The notes: generated by a model not told the origin, from the letters alone. A stretch of DNA of 64,000 nucleotides from Chlamydoabsidia padenii (GCA_025330725.1 JAIWND010000035.1:1-64000), one strand, 5' to 3'; shown: positions 1 to 14,151, counted from the first letter of the stretch. Made by a program: numbers and translations.

Positions 1-1370
1 TTGCTTTCTTTGTGGGATTCGGTGAGGCGTCATCGATTGTCTACAAGGGAAGAAGTATGAATACATGGTAGTTGTTCTTATTTATTTATTTTATCTTGAG
101 TAGTATGTTACCTTGTCAACGATGGAGGAGGCATCCATGACGATTTGTTTCAAGTCGTCGAATGGGATTTCAGTCTTTTCGTCCACCACCAATCGTCTTC
201 GACGTCGTGCAGGCTGTTCTTGCTGTATACTTGAGTCTTCTTCCATCCCAAAAACAATGTGGTCAGGTTCCTCCATACGTACAATACCTATAATAAATAA
301 TGTTGGTTATATTTTATACCTTCTTTTTCTTTCTTTGTTAACATTACCAGCTTCCATTAAGGAATCGATATTATCATCAGTAGCAGCATGGTTAGGCAAG
401 TTGAATTCAGGTAGAGGAGTATTATCACGCATCATTGGGTCATCATCTTCACCAAATCCAAAATCAAAGTCAAAAGCACCATCGTCTTGTTGATTATTGT
501 CGTTGATTTGTAACTTGTTCATGGCGCCTTCATTCAAATCTGCTGAGAAGGATCGATCAAGAAGAGCGGCTTCATTGTCACGACGACCCATTTCAATATC
601 ATCCATAGGAAGTGTACCGAAATCGCCAATATGTTGATGTTCTGCTTGATCCAATAATCGTCCTTGTTCCATCACTTCATTAAAGGACAAAAAGTTATCT
701 TGTGTATCGAGCAAAGTTATGTCTTGAGTCATGAGACTATCAAGCATAGGATCACGACTGGAATGTTCACTATATAATAAAAGTTAGTTAAAGATGTTAA
801 GGTTTGTGTATATTTCTTACCGTGACCAAGGAGTCATATCAGGTAAAAGAATATCAAAGTCATCCAAACGTTCGGGTAAAGTAATGGAATCCAAGTTAGC
901 TTTGGTGTGTGTCGTTTCCGTCAAGTTAACATTGCCTTGTTTAAAAGCCTAATTATCACATTTAAATAAAGAATTAGTTAGTATAGTGCAGGAGATGGTT
1001 ATCATCGTTTCGCCCCCCTCCCTCCCTCTCTCTTACCGTCTTGATTTTAGATAGTGCTCCATTACAATCTTCTAAAAGGTATCGAGTTTTTCGTGAATGA
1101 ATACGGACCACACCCAATAAAAGTTGACCAGAGATACGAAGGGCAATAGGTTCTTCTGTTTGATTATTAGCAATACAATCTATTTTATAGTCAAGGAGAT
1201 TAGTCGGTGTTTGTTTGTGTGTTATAAAAAAGGGGATGGATAAGCTTACCAATGGCATTGTTGAGGTTGGTATGTAAGAATTGAGCTTTGGAGATCTTTC
1301 TTTCCCAATGAGAAGCCAACCAAACACGAGAGAGAGGACCTTGTTTTGCAGTGAGTTGATCGGATAGCAT
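1..1370 (-). CDS. rad21: Cohesin kleisin subunit Rad21/Scc1 (N-terminal part; 3' end beyond the window)
   Basis: This is the cohesin subunit that closes the Smc1-Smc3 ring and is cut by separase at anaphase. The ATG at 1370 opens a protein starting [20 protein letters not shown], the classic Rad21/Rec8 N-terminal signature. Exon 1 is 1250-1370. The next exon carries [20 protein letters not shown], also diagnostic of the family. Later exons are acidic and low in complexity, as expected for the linker that holds separase sites. At least six exons are visible, joined by GT-AG introns that keep frame, and the last reaches base 1. The C-terminal winged helix that binds Smc1 is missing only because the window ends. 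The meiotic paralogue Rec8 is an alternative, but the N-terminus fits Rad21 well. Confidence 0.9.
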
Positions 1371-1684
1371 GTTATGTGAGAATAAAATAAAAGGAAGAAA
1401 GGGAGAAAAAAGACCGCAGAGAAAAAAAAAACACGTCCACTCTATTCTTTCTAGTGCATTTTAAACCCCGTCTCCGACTGGCGTATGTGTGTAAGCAGAC
1501 AGATGATTTTTTTTTTTTTTTTATTGAATCAATCAGTATGATATATAAGTCTAAAGATAAAAAGGGAATAATAAAGAAGACCCCGAATTATTCTAAAAAG
1601 TTACAATGGCATAAAGTAAAAAAGAGGACGGGGAAGACGTGTATAAAAAGTATGTATGCATGTATTAAAAAGCGGGAAGGCGGA
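1371..1684. other. Intergenic: rad21 upstream region and 3' flank of the G-alpha gene
   Basis: No coding signal is seen. The stretch holds a T run near 1506-1522 and purine-rich sequence downstream of the G-alpha stop. It must contain the rad21 promoter, but no clear TATA box could be picked out. Confidence 0.5.
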
Positions 1685-2312
1685 TTAAAGCAAGCCCACA
1701 TCCCGTAAATTAGTTTGAAGAATAATATCATGGACAGCCGACATGACAAAGTCGATTTGTTCGGTATCAGTGGCACAAGTAAAATGAGTATAAACTTGTT
1801 TGTCAGGAGAGTTATTGATGGAAGTGAATCGTTGCTTGATGTAGTCCCGAGCAGCTTCTTCGTTAGTACCACCTTGATAATCCGGGAAGCAATCAGATAA
1901 TGGACTAGATACGAGTTTTTGTTTAAAGATATCCGTTTTGTTTAAAAACAGAATAGTCGATGTTTTCCCAAACCAACGAGAGTTACAGATCGAGTCAAAC
2001 AAGGTCAAGGCTTCTTGCATTCGATTGATACTTTCATCTTCAATCAGTACTTGGTCGTATTCAGAGATCGCCACCATAAAGATAATCGCCGTGACATTTT
2101 CAAAACAATGGATCCATTTTTTGCGTTCGGATCGTTGGCCACCCACATCAAACATACGATACAATAGTTCACCAATATGGAAGCTCGTTTCAGTAATCCC
2201 AGTTGTCTTGACACGAGATCGAAGTATGTCTTGATCTGTTGGAAGATAACCACTTGATGAGATACGATCAATTGATTCAAAGTAACTAAAATAGTATTAA
2301 ATTGTTAGTTAA

Positions 2313-2345
<33 letters not shown>

Positions 2346-2835
2346 TAAAGATACAGTCATAAACTTACTATGAAGCAGAGTCATTCAATTGATATTCATT
2401 ACTTCGTTGGAAGGTAATCTTGACACCTTGATCCGCCCATAATGATTGAATCGCCCTAACTACGTCACCCGTTAAAGCAGAAGCATCGATTTGATTAGGT
2501 TGGTTTAGAATCAATTGAGCTGCACTTTGGTTATTGTTGTCCTCCAAATTGATATCAAGCATTTCCATAGCGTCCAGAATCACCCGCATCGATTGAATAG
2601 TGTTGCTAATAATGATTTCAATATAAGCCATACGTTCGTCCTTGTTGAATCCTTCCGCATGTAATAATTTCATTTGTTTCAAGACGGTCGATTTGCCTGA
2701 TTCACCAGCACCGAGCAAAAGGAGCTTGACTTGATTACCCAAATCGTTTCGTTCCTGTTGTAATTGTTGGTCGATTTCTTCGGTACGTAGTTTCTCGGTG
2801 CCATCTACCGCCTCTACAGATGCACAGCAGCCCAT
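1685..2835 (-). CDS. Heterotrimeric G-protein alpha subunit
   Basis: This is a membrane-attached GTPase that relays signals from seven-helix receptors. Two exons (2370-2835 and 1685-2285, approximate edges) join in frame across an intron that contains a TA microsatellite. The N-terminus MGCCAS has Gly2 for myristoylation and Cys3/Cys4 for palmitoylation. The GTPase motifs are all present: GAGESGKST (P-loop), DVGGQ (switch II), NKTD (guanine specificity) and TCATDT near the end. The splice junction rebuilds the conserved [14 protein letters not shown] segment. The protein ends LRDVGLL, so the Cys at position -4 that pertussis toxin would modify is absent (Val). The length of about 355 residues is normal for the family. 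Which fungal Gpa class it belongs to cannot be settled by eye. Confidence 0.95.
2314..2343. repeat. (TA)n microsatellite in the G-alpha intron
   Basis: About 30 bases of perfect TA repeat lie inside the single intron of the G-alpha gene. Confidence 0.9.
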
Positions 2836-3020
2836 GATATATATGTGTTGTAATAAATGTTGTGTTGTAGACGTGTATATAGGAACTGGAATAGCATTTA
2901 CAAAAAAAAAAAAAAAAAAAGGTAAGTGTTAGTGATTCGTCAGTTTCATGTCAGTATTATGAGTTAAATGATACCTTGATGAAGAGAGGATTCAAGTGAT
3001 AGTGATAGTAAAAACAAAAA

Positions 3021-3062
<42 letters not shown>

Positions 3063-3750
3063 ATCAAGATTGGAAAGAAGGAAGAGTCCAAGAAAGAAAA
3101 TAAAAAACGACAAATAATAAAAATCGGGATTTGAATCACACCGTGTAACAAATGCTCATTTTAGCCCTTTGACACTTTTTACCCCTGGGTCGCTCCCATA
3201 ACAAGCCCATATGACAGAATTTGTTCTGTATATCAAAAGTCTTTAAATATACATCAAGACATTTCTTTATTCATTTACCGTTATGACTAAATTTTGAAAA
3301 GTGATCATAGAAATGGGGGAGGAGAAATGAACTGAAGACTAAAATAATTTTCGTGTCACCGGCCTAGATAAACTGTCAATTATCAATGTTCTTTTTCTGA
3401 CAAATCGATGGATCCCACTTTTACACCCACACCCACATATATATGTATATGTTTGGTTTTATCACTATTCGTTCGACTAGTCATGTTTCAAAGAGGATGA
3501 TATATTGACAGTGGGCGAGAAAGAAGAAAAGGTTGATCCCTGTCAGCGGAAAAGCGGCGATTCAAACTCGATATAAAGTTTGATCTCAAAACAACGAGAT
3601 CTTAGTTTTAATCAGAAAAAGATCTTCCTCCCCGATGGTCAATAGTTCCTATGCATGAATTCGTAAATTCTATGGTATAAAATGACAAGGTTTCTATTTA
3701 TTCATATTACAGATTTACATATATAAAAAGAGCCAATACTAATACTAATA
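2836..3750. other. Intergenic region upstream of the G-alpha gene
   Basis: No gene is seen. There is an A run of about 38 bases at 3022-3059 and, at 3125-3135, a reverse copy of the CAAATCCCG motif that recurs upstream of many genes here. The right half (3640-3750) is the 3' flank of the next minus-strand gene. Confidence 0.5.
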
Positions 3751-4953
3751 CTATGCTACACCACCATGAGAGAGACCTATTGCCTTTTGCACCAATTCCC
3801 GCATCAAATCCACCAAAGTCGAGCAAGTTATCAAAAGATGTGCTTCTAAATGATCAGGATAATCCACCCAAGACAGTATTTGTTTATCCACTGTCAATTG
3901 TCCAACATGTACCAAGTAGCCCATCAGATGACTATCGAATTCAGCCAATCGTTGCCATTGACCCCATCGTCGAATATCACATACCAGATCATGAGAAGCA
4001 AGACTGGGTCGTTTCCATCGTATAGTATAATCATTACCAAAACGAGTTTTAAAGACAAACAATAACCGAGTATGATTGGTATTGACAAGCAATTCGTGAT
4101 CCCGTTCATTATCGTCGTCGTCGTCACCCCATTCTACCGTGATATGTTTCTGAAAGGCCTTTCGTCGAGCCTCTGCCACTTGAATACCTTGATCGTTATC
4201 CATTACCCGATACAATAGATTACAAAAGCCCCATGAGTAGGAATGTGTTTGTCGTTTTTTAAATGCTAATTGTTTGGTATCGCTTTGGTATATGTCATGA
4301 TGTTGAGGTTGAGAGAGTGAAGGTTTGCATAAATCGTATTTGATGATATCGTCTCCCATTCGTTGTTGTCGATGGAATGATAAAAACGAAGTGTGTTTGG
4401 TATTCGTAGAGGAGCAAGTGCTGCTGTTGCTGGGTTTAATATCTTCAGGTTGTTGTTGTTGTGCCAGAGATTCAGTTTCTATACTGGATTCATCAGTTGT
4501 TGTTTCTGGTGATGGTAGTGGTGGTGGTGCCATTTTCCTCTTCCATGTCTTGTAACGCACAACGGTAGTATAAATTGGTTCGTCGTCGTCTGTATCTTCT
4601 TGTTCATGTCCAATCAAGTGAGTCGATTGCAAGTTAAAAGTGAGATCCTGTTGTTCAAATGTTTCGTCCACCAATGTTGAGTCGTCAAATGTGTTGGGTT
4701 TTTCGTGAGTAGGAGTGTCGATAGCATCAGGTTTGAGAGGAGTGTGTGTATCATCGTAAGCTACTTCATCCACTGCATCAGGTTTCAAGTAGCCATACTT
4801 TGAAACATCCGTGGTATGGAAAAAATGCATCAAGTGATAAAAATGGTCTACGCAAAAGAAAGAGAAAAAGGAAAGAAGTGCAAAAAGAAAAAGGACGAAT
4901 AGTAAAGTAGTAAAAGCGGTATTTGAAATGTAGCATTTTTCTGTTCCATGCAC
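3751..4953 (-). CDS. Unrecognised protein with conserved-looking C-terminal domain
   Basis: One continuous reading frame of up to 400 codons. I do not recognise the product with certainty. The middle (about residues 75-240) is polar and low in complexity. The last 170 residues look globular and beta-rich: Trp- and Arg-rich segments such as TIRWKRPSL, RRWGQWQRLAEFDSHLMGY and a helical end (TLVDLMRELVQKAIG). The pattern loosely recalls tubby-C-terminal/LURP-like folds, but this is a guess. The N-terminus is doubtful. Its hydrophobic stretch (TLLFVLFLFALLSFF) is translated from a pyrimidine tract that ends in TGCGTAG, which could be an intron acceptor. In that case translation would start at the ATG at 4830 and the protein would be soluble. 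Confidence 0.6.
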   Translation of the reverse strand: MHGTEKCYISNTAFTTLLFVLFLFALLSFFSFFCVDHFYHLMHFFHTTDVSKYGYLKPDAVDEVAYDDTHTPLKPDAIDTPTHEKPNTFDDSTLVDETFEQQDLTFNLQSTHLIGHEQEDTDDDEPIYTTVVRYKTWKRKMAPPPLPSPETTTDESSIETESLAQQQQPEDIKPSNSSTCSSTNTKHTSFLSFHRQQRMGDDIIKYDLCKPSLSQPQHHDIYQSDTKQLAFKKRQTHSYSWGFCNLLYRVMDNDQGIQVAEARRKAFQKHITVEWGDDDDDNERDHELLVNTNHTRLLFVFKTRFGNDYTIRWKRPSLASHDLVCDIRRWGQWQRLAEFDSHLMGYLVHVGQLTVDKQILSWVDYPDHLEAHLLITCSTLVDLMRELVQKAIGLSHGGVA

Positions 4954-5098
4954 AAATCAGCCCACATGATGTCATGTACATCAAAAAAGCTACGCCATAT
5001 CATAGATGTTTTTAAGGTGACGAGATGACAAAGGAGTTTTATTAATTTGATCAATACAAGCAAGTAAACTATAACTACATAAACTAATTACACCAATA

Positions 5099-6049
5099 TT
5101 AGAGTCCCTGATTAGCCATTTCTTGTTCCATTTGACGTCGTGATTTGCTATTCGGATCAAAATAGGGCTTTTCACCTTGAGGAGTGACTCGGTAGCCATG
5201 ACGAAGACCATCATCAAAGTAATCCACCACTGCATTATGAATAGTACAACGATTGTCCCTATAAGAATAAATTGAGTTGATGAACAAGTTGGATTTGTTC
5301 AAGGGGTGTCAACTTACCATACCGCCACATCATCTTCATTCCAATGATATCTGACTTGGAAATCATGGCCACCAATTAAATGATTATTCAGCATAGTCAA
5401 GATGGCATCCGATTCATGCTGAGAGAGTCCAACAATATGAGACGCAAAGATAGGTGAGAGATAAAGAGATTTCATACCAGTCAAAGGATGAGTCCGTACC
5501 AAAGGATGTTCATGATCGATAAAAGGTCGACGAATAGTAGTTCCTTTTGCTGCTGCCAGTTTACGATGATATTCACCAGTATGGACAACAGTTAGATTAT
5601 CTATTAATGAATTAGTTAACATAAAGGTCAGCATATATATATATATATATATATAGGTTAGTTTTCTACTTTACCTACTATAGCCTGCATCTTTGGAGTA
5701 AGTTTATCATAAGCAGCATACCCATCAGCAAACATCGTATCACCACCTCCACTGGGTGGGATAGTATCAATCTTCAAAAGTGATAAACTACCAGGTTGCT
5801 CCTATATGTGGAAAAAGAAGAATGGTTAGTCAAGTTACTGTTTTTTTTTTTTTTTAGGTGGATATTTACCTCGAAGGAGATATCAGAGTGCCAAGCATCA
5901 CTGGACCGATAGTATCGAAAAGCGTCTTGAATCACAGCTGACTTACGATCATAATAAATGGTGGAGATTTCTGGAAAGTGAGGTGGATGACCAAAAGCAT
6001 TATGGATATGTCTACATTTAAAAAGAGGAGAAAGAATGAGTATCAGTTT

Positions 6050-6120
<71 letters not shown>

Positions 6121-6610
6121 TGCAGGTAGTAGTAATAATAACTTACAAGGGACCAAAGTATTTGCCGAATTCCACAAATTGGTAAGGTGTTATCTTTTGT
6201 GATTTAAAAAAGACCACGCCTCGAGTAGCTGCCAAGAGTGATAGGTCGTTCTTTTGTTGATCCGTTAGTTCCGTAAGTTGAAGACCATGAATGATCGTAC
6301 CGAGTTTAGGTGTGACTTTTTCAATCTTGGTTGCTTTGTCAAATAGTGAGGACATGGTTGGATCGGCATTTTTCCCAGGGTCTTGATGATCGAAAGGTTG
6401 GAGAGGTGGATACTAAGGGAAAAGAAAAAAAAAAAGTGAGAGCGATTTTTAAATGAAAATGTTCAATTCCCGATATGGCGGGATGTGAATATTATGTGAG
6501 GATACCTGTACATCAGGAAAGATGGTGTAATCACCACCTTGAACCACCAATGCTTTCAAATCAAAGTTACGTAGCTCTTCATCAGTGATCAAGTTATCTT
6601 TTGAGGTCAT
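5099..6610 (-). CDS. TauD/TfdA-family Fe(II)/2-oxoglutarate dioxygenase (Jlp1-like)
   Basis: Enzymes of this family hydroxylate sulfonates or related substrates with O2 and 2-oxoglutarate, releasing sulfite in the Jlp1/TauD branch. Six exons are read, starting at the ATG at 6610 (MTSKDNLITDEELRNFD). Exon 2 holds the family N-terminal segment LGTIIHGLQLTEL and GVVFFKSQKI. The iron ligands are visible: the HxD motif in AWHSDISFE and the distal His in CTIHNAVVDY, followed by Arg in HGYRVTP for 2-oxoglutarate. VRTHPLTGMKSLYLSP is also typical. One intron carries an A run of 68 bases (sense T). The true substrate cannot be told from sequence. Sulfonate, alpha-ketoglutarate-dependent herbicide-type and other acids are all possible. 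Confidence 0.9.
6051..6118. repeat. Poly(A) tract of about 68 bases (poly(T) on the gene's sense strand)
   Basis: A pure A run lies inside an intron of the TauD-like gene. On the coding strand it is a T run lying upstream of the 3' splice site. Confidence 0.95.
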
Positions 6611-7493
6611 GTTAATTGAGAGCTAGAATAAATAAGAGTGGCAAAAGTGGGGTGGAAGAACTGATGATCTTTTATATAATAGCGAGATCAAGGTTTGATA
6701 GTGTGGGAGACTTTTTCTTTTTCCCAACATCCAATAAACTGAAAACAGTAAAAAAAAATCAAGTAATAGTATTTTCTCCATTGTAATACTTTAATAAAAG
6801 TTTGCCAATAGGACGTCTATAACACATCAAGGTGAAAACGAATGCTTTCCCAGTCAGATGATACAACTTGTATCAATAGTGGGAACAAACATGTCCTTTC
6901 AAAAGGCGAATCAAAAACATATGTAAATCAGATGCCTAATTGGTATCGTCGCTTAAATTGAGGGTCAATCAAGAATGGTTTTCAATTTATCACAGACTTT
7001 ATGTTTGCATGAATGACTATTATCGGGGTTTGAAATTAGATGATGCCTTCTTTCTCGTCGCCTGCATACAATATTCGAACCTCACTAAGCATCCACTCGG
7101 CTTGTAAATAATTATATGAAATATCTGGCATCAAGGAATTAGATCCAAAGGCTGAGGGTCCTGTGAAGACAGGTCTGGTCTCAGTGCAAATGTGCATGAT
7201 TATAATTGAATTCCCGCTCCCTACACTTACCCTTCTTTTACCTTCTCATCGATGATATGCTCAAGTCATTACTAGTGATATATTATATGTGTTAAGATTG
7301 TAAAATTATATACTATTGTATGAGTTTGTGAAAATGGGGGGAATACATTGAAAAGTAGGCTGTATAAAAAATTAGGGTGGGCTGGTATTGAAAAATATAA
7401 AGTTGGGGTCGTGGGAAAATAAAACAAGCTCAAGATGGAACTTTTTATTTCCCTCCCCCCCCCTTCTTCACTCCTTTAACTTTTTACAAGCAA
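6611..7493. other. Intergenic region between divergent TauD-like and HIBADH genes
   Basis: No coding signal over about 880 bases. It serves as the shared upstream region of two divergently transcribed genes. A C run occurs at 7452-7462 just before the HIBADH start. A loose variant of the CAAATCCCG motif occurs near 7025 (reverse). Confidence 0.5.
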
Positions 7494-8731
7494 ATGTTAT
7501 TCACTTTACAACGCTCAATTCGTTTATTGTCCTCATCATATCGCCATGGGCGACTCTTCTCCACTACCAAAGGTATAGAAATCCACCGACATGTTTTTTA
7601 TCCCAATCCTAATCAATAACACTTCTTCTTTACTATAGCTCATAACTCTTGTCATTCAACAGTGGGTCTTATTGGTCTAGGACAAATGGTATGTATGTAT
7701 GTATGTATGTATGGGTAAAACAACAAACATTAATAACCCTCAGTTACATTATAGGGACACGGAATGGCCAAGAATCTTGCAGAAAAGGCCACTGGCAAGG
7801 TCATTGTGTTTGATATGAATGTGGCCGCCATAGAATCCATCACTAGCAAATACCCCCACGTCACTGCCGCTACTTCAGCCGAACAAGTCGCTGAAAATGC
7901 CACCACGGTGATAACCATGCTTCCTACGTCAGCACACGTCGAACAAGTTTACAAGAATCTCGAAAAGGTCGTGGACAAGGATCATCGACTGATTGACTCT
8001 AGTACCATTGACGCTCAAGTGGCTCGTGAACTCTCAGCACATATGATGGCAACAAGACAAGTATTGGCATTTGATGCTCCTGTCAGTGGTGGAACGGTGG
8101 GTGCGGCCAATGGGACATTGACATTCATGGTTGGTGCACCATCGATGGATGCGTTTGAACAAACCAAACAGGTACTCTCCTTGATGGGCAAGAATGTGGT
8201 TTACTGTGGCAAGAATGGAACTGGACAAGTCGCAAAACTATGTAATAACATGCTACTAGGAATCTCCATGATCGGTGTGGCGGAAACAATGTTATTGGGT
8301 GGGAAACTCGGTATGGATCCTCTCTTGCTGGCCTCCATTCTCAATAACTCAACAGGCCGTTGCTGGAGCTCAGATACGAATAATCCTTACCCTGGTGTCA
8401 TCCCTACTGCTCCTTCGGCACGTGGCTATCAAGGTGGATTCAGTAACAAGTTGATGGCGAAGGATTTGGGATTGGCTATGAAGGCGGCAAAGGATGCTCA
8501 TGCAAATCCAACTTTAGGTACCCTGGCAGCTCAACTCTATACTCATCTGGCAACAACCAAGGATTTTGAATCGTTAGATTTCTCAAGTGTATACAAGGTG
8601 AGGGATTGGGTTATCAAAGTGTGGATAATATAGTGTCTCATTTTGTTTTTTGTTTTTTTTTTTTATAGTGGCTGGCTGAAAACACTGGCAACATTGATGC
8701 CGATGAAACGAAAACCGCGATTGGGAAATGA
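7494..8731 (+). CDS. 3-hydroxyisobutyrate dehydrogenase, mitochondrial
   Basis: It oxidises 3-hydroxyisobutyrate to methylmalonate semialdehyde with NAD+ in valine breakdown. The start was chosen by splicing logic. Only the ATG at 7494 gives an exon 1 (7494-7572) that joins exon 2 (7639-7688) in the right phase, and it yields MLFTLQRSIRLLSSSYRHGR, a textbook mitochondrial presequence. A downstream ATG at 7546 would be out of frame. Domains in order: Rossmann motif VGLIGLGQMGHGMAKN, DAPVSGGTVGAANGTL substrate loop, and GTGQVAKLCNN with the catalytic Lys. It ends in a short last exon with TGA at 8729. The stretch GRCWSSDTNNPYPGV is typical of true HIBADH as opposed to other beta-hydroxyacid dehydrogenases. 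Confidence 0.95.
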
Positions 8732-9123
8732 TGGGTGTGTTTTTGTAAATGGATAGAATAGCATATGTGTTTTATTTTAATGGTAATGTAATAAAGTATT
8801 GTTGTTATTTTGTTTTTATCCTTGAATTGTGTTATACACTGTCATCTGAAAGTGTAAATTTAAAAGGATGGGGTAATGATTTGTGTAACAAACAGTAATG
8901 GGACTTTGTGTTAAAAGGACATCTTTGATTGATGTTATTTATTTATTTGAAGTAACAAATGATCTATAGTAAATGAGGATGGTAGAAACATTCTTTTGTT
9001 TTTTTGTTTATATATAACCAGATTATTATTAACTATACCTATATACATAAAGGGGGGGGGAATCTAAACTAATGGAAGAGTACAATACAAGAAGGGGAAG
9101 AAGGTGGGATGTGTGTATTTGAT
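8732..9123. other. Convergent 3' flanks of HIBADH and the carrier gene
   Basis: No gene is seen. The stretch is AT-rich with AATAAA-like elements (for example around 8790) that could serve 3' end formation on the plus strand, plus a G run near 9053-9060. Confidence 0.5.
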
Positions 9124-10335
<1,212 letters not shown>

Positions 10336-10813
10336 TGTATATGTGTTTGAGTAAAGTTATTATAAAAGGAGAGAAAGAGAGAAAAAGAAGAAGAAGGAGA
10401 GAGGTATGTTAAGGGAAGAATATATAATATGAGAATACAAAATGAAGAAGAGAAGAAAGAAGCGACGAAAAGAAAAAAGAAAGAGAGAGGGGAAATACAA
10501 AAAAAAAAAAAAAACAGGCTGGTGACAGTAAAACTCAGATTGGCCCTGACCAATCAAATTACATCTGATAACAGATTTTGGCATTCCCGATTGGCCGCAC
10601 CGTTTCCTTGACGGTTGATAACCAAAAAAGTCTACCCCGTCTTCTCCTTGTGAACTCACGGTCATCTCAATGTCGGCGGGATTTACATTTTTATGAAATC
10701 TGATAAAGGAGTAAAACGAATTAGCCGATAAAAGACGATCACTTGATCAACTATGAAGTGTCTGGTTTGCATTAGAGTTTTTTAATCATTACGTTAAGAA
10801 ATAGGGAGAGATA
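10336..10813. other. Intergenic region upstream of the mitoferrin-like gene
   Basis: No gene is supported; open frames here are purine-tract artefacts. The first 150 bases are A/G-rich (promoter side of the carrier) and the last part is the 3' flank of the membrane-protein gene. Confidence 0.5.
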
Positions 10814-12029
10814 TTATTTGACAGGGTATGATCCTATAGCATTAGGGTAAGGTGATGATGATGTATTGTCAGGAAGAGGAGTATTAGGCATACTAATAAG
10901 TTGCTTTTCTCTTTCATGCTCAAATTCAGTAGTAGTTCCATTATAATGCGAGAACTCACTGATCCTCATGTCTTCTTCATCAAACTCGGTATCTTCTTCA
11001 TCGTTTGAACTTCTGCTATTCTTCAATTGTTTGATGATCAGATAAGAAGCAAGGTACCCTACCCAAAAGAAACAAACAAACAAACCCCAGTTAAGAAAAA
11101 TCGACCCCTGATTTTTTTTCAAATCCCGCTCTTACAGTCAATTGTATATAGTACTGGAGTAAACCCACCAAGGACTCTGTAAATAAGAAGGATTCCAGTC
11201 AGGATGTTTGAGAAACATACTCCAAAGCTATATACCCTCCCCCCCCCCAGAAAAAAGAAAATGAGTCATCATCATTATCATTCATTTTGGCTCCTTTTAC
11301 CAATAGATCAGACCTTCTCTGATTAATGTTCGTTGGATACTCGAGCCAAGTACTCGGTAATGGCGGTAGATCACGAAAAGAAAACATGCTGATAGAAAGG
11401 TGTTTGAACAGAAATCAAGAGTAGCTTTTACGATGACAATATAAGTAGCTATGAGAAGAAGAGGATGATGAGAAGAAGGGGTTCACATGAGAGAACGATG
11501 ATTTACTTACGATAATCAGTTGCACAAGCTCCTTCCTGGAAGTAAGAATTCGATTTGCCGGTAGTAATATTCAACCCTATGAATGAAACAATCCCTAATA
11601 AAGGTATAGTTCCTATTAACAAGACCAATTTGGATCGATTGTTGCCCAAGAATGCTTTCCAAAGTAAGATGGCTTGTAGGGCAATGTCGGCTATATTTAC
11701 CCCGATGACCGAAAAGTAAAGTCGCTACAAAAGAAACCATGATTACTAAAAATAATTTTTTTTTTTTTTTTGCATGAATCCACTCTTACAAAGGTACAGT
11801 CTACATCAACTACTGAGGTTAGTAAAGTGACAAAAGTGACAACAATACCAAGAAGTGTTTGAGCAAAAACCACGGCATGAACGGGCTTTCGGATCTTTAA
11901 AACCATCCATCCAGATTCAAAGGCTTGCCATATAAAGCAGCTCATGCCAATACTGACAACCATGATGGAAAACGTTGTTTCTCGGGCTTCTTTTGAGAAT
12001 GGATTAATAGATGGAGGTAAATTGGTCAT
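10814..12029 (-). CDS. Seven-helix membrane protein of unknown function
   Basis: Not recognised as a named family. I could assemble five exons with good GT-AG junctions, from the ATG at 12029 (MTNLPPSINPFSKEARET) to the TAA at 10814. The joined protein has about seven hydrophobic segments: IMVVSIGMSCFIWQAF, VVFAQTLLGIVVTFVTLL, LYFSVIGVNIADIALQAILL, VLLIGTIPLLGIVSFIGL, then three more around SACFLFVIY, CFGVCFSNILTGILLIY and DWYLASYLIIKQL. An acidic, Ser-rich C-terminal tail follows (DEEDTEFDEEDMRISEF). The topology resembles a G-protein-coupled receptor: short N-terminus, seven helices and a regulatory tail. No diagnostic motif was seen, so receptor function is only a hypothesis. One intron holds a C(10)/G(10) run. 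Confidence 0.65.
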
Positions 12030-12992
12030 TATGTTGATTGGAGAAAGGTAACTTTTTATAAAGGGAGTATGTAGAAGAAAGAAAAAGTTGAAGATACAGT
12101 AAAAAACTGAAAATGGCAAATAGAACATATACAACTACAGGTCAATTCTTATTGGTCGAGATCGTCAATAGAAACTCTACTCCTCCCTTTGCACTTGTGC
12201 ATGAAAATACTTTACAAGTTTTGGATCGTCTGAATATGTCTTTATATTGAACAATAAGATTCTCCTTCTTTCTCTCCACTCTCTTTTCGTACATTGTCGG
12301 GGTCAATGGCATTTCCAAATTCAAATGCCGACAATCAAGCGTCGGTGTTATCTTTATAGATTGAAGACAAGGAAATGATTAGGTAATGATATAATGTATG
12401 GTACATATATAGACTACATGTGAATGCTTTTTTCCTTGTCGAATGTGAAAAATGGGAAAGTGTACATAGTGTAACAGGTATCAAAATCTCTTTTAACCAG
12501 CACACATCAAAGAGGAAAACAAGATCAAGACTCCACAAAATTCATCCATCCATACAGTATAATGATTATCAGTTGGTTTACTACAAACTAATAGCCATTA
12601 CATAGTAATAGCGAAAACGAACAGCATGATGGTTACAATGTGAGGCAAAATAGAAAAGGAAACGTGCCATTTCAAACGCCGAATGAAAATCAATTTTGTA
12701 CTGTGCGCACTTTTTTTTTTTTTTCTTTCTTTTCTTTCCCTTTTCTTTTCTTCTTCTTCTTTCACATTCACCACCTCTCATCAATCTCTCTTATCGGCCT
12801 ACTCGAAAGTCACCTGCTTTCTTTAACTTTGTCTGCTTATTCATTCTGTAAGTATATTAATAGAAACACGATATGGTTTAGGTCCTTGATTGTGTTAAAC
12901 AAAAACAACCCGATTCACTCAATACTAACTAGTTTATCATCTTGGATTTTTGTGATGGTGTTTACCTTTACTTGTTAATAGATTTATAGCTC
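12030..12992. other. Intergenic region between divergent membrane-protein and cdc42 genes
   Basis: About 960 bases without a supported gene. It contains two variants of the recurring motif (TTCAAATGCCG near 12320 and TTTCAAACGCCG near 12670) and a long pyrimidine tract at 12711-12770 ahead of cdc42. An untranslated cdc42 exon may lie in the right half. Confidence 0.5.
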
Positions 12993-14063
<1,071 letters not shown>

Positions 14064-14120
14064 GATCATCACCTCCCCCCCCCCACACACACACCCTTAT
14101 ATACTACCTTTTTTTTTTTC

Positions 14121-14151
<31 letters not shown>

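Noticed and set aside
113..493. Open frame on the plus strand opposite rad21
   Set aside because: It is the antisense shadow of acidic rad21 exons and spans an intron.
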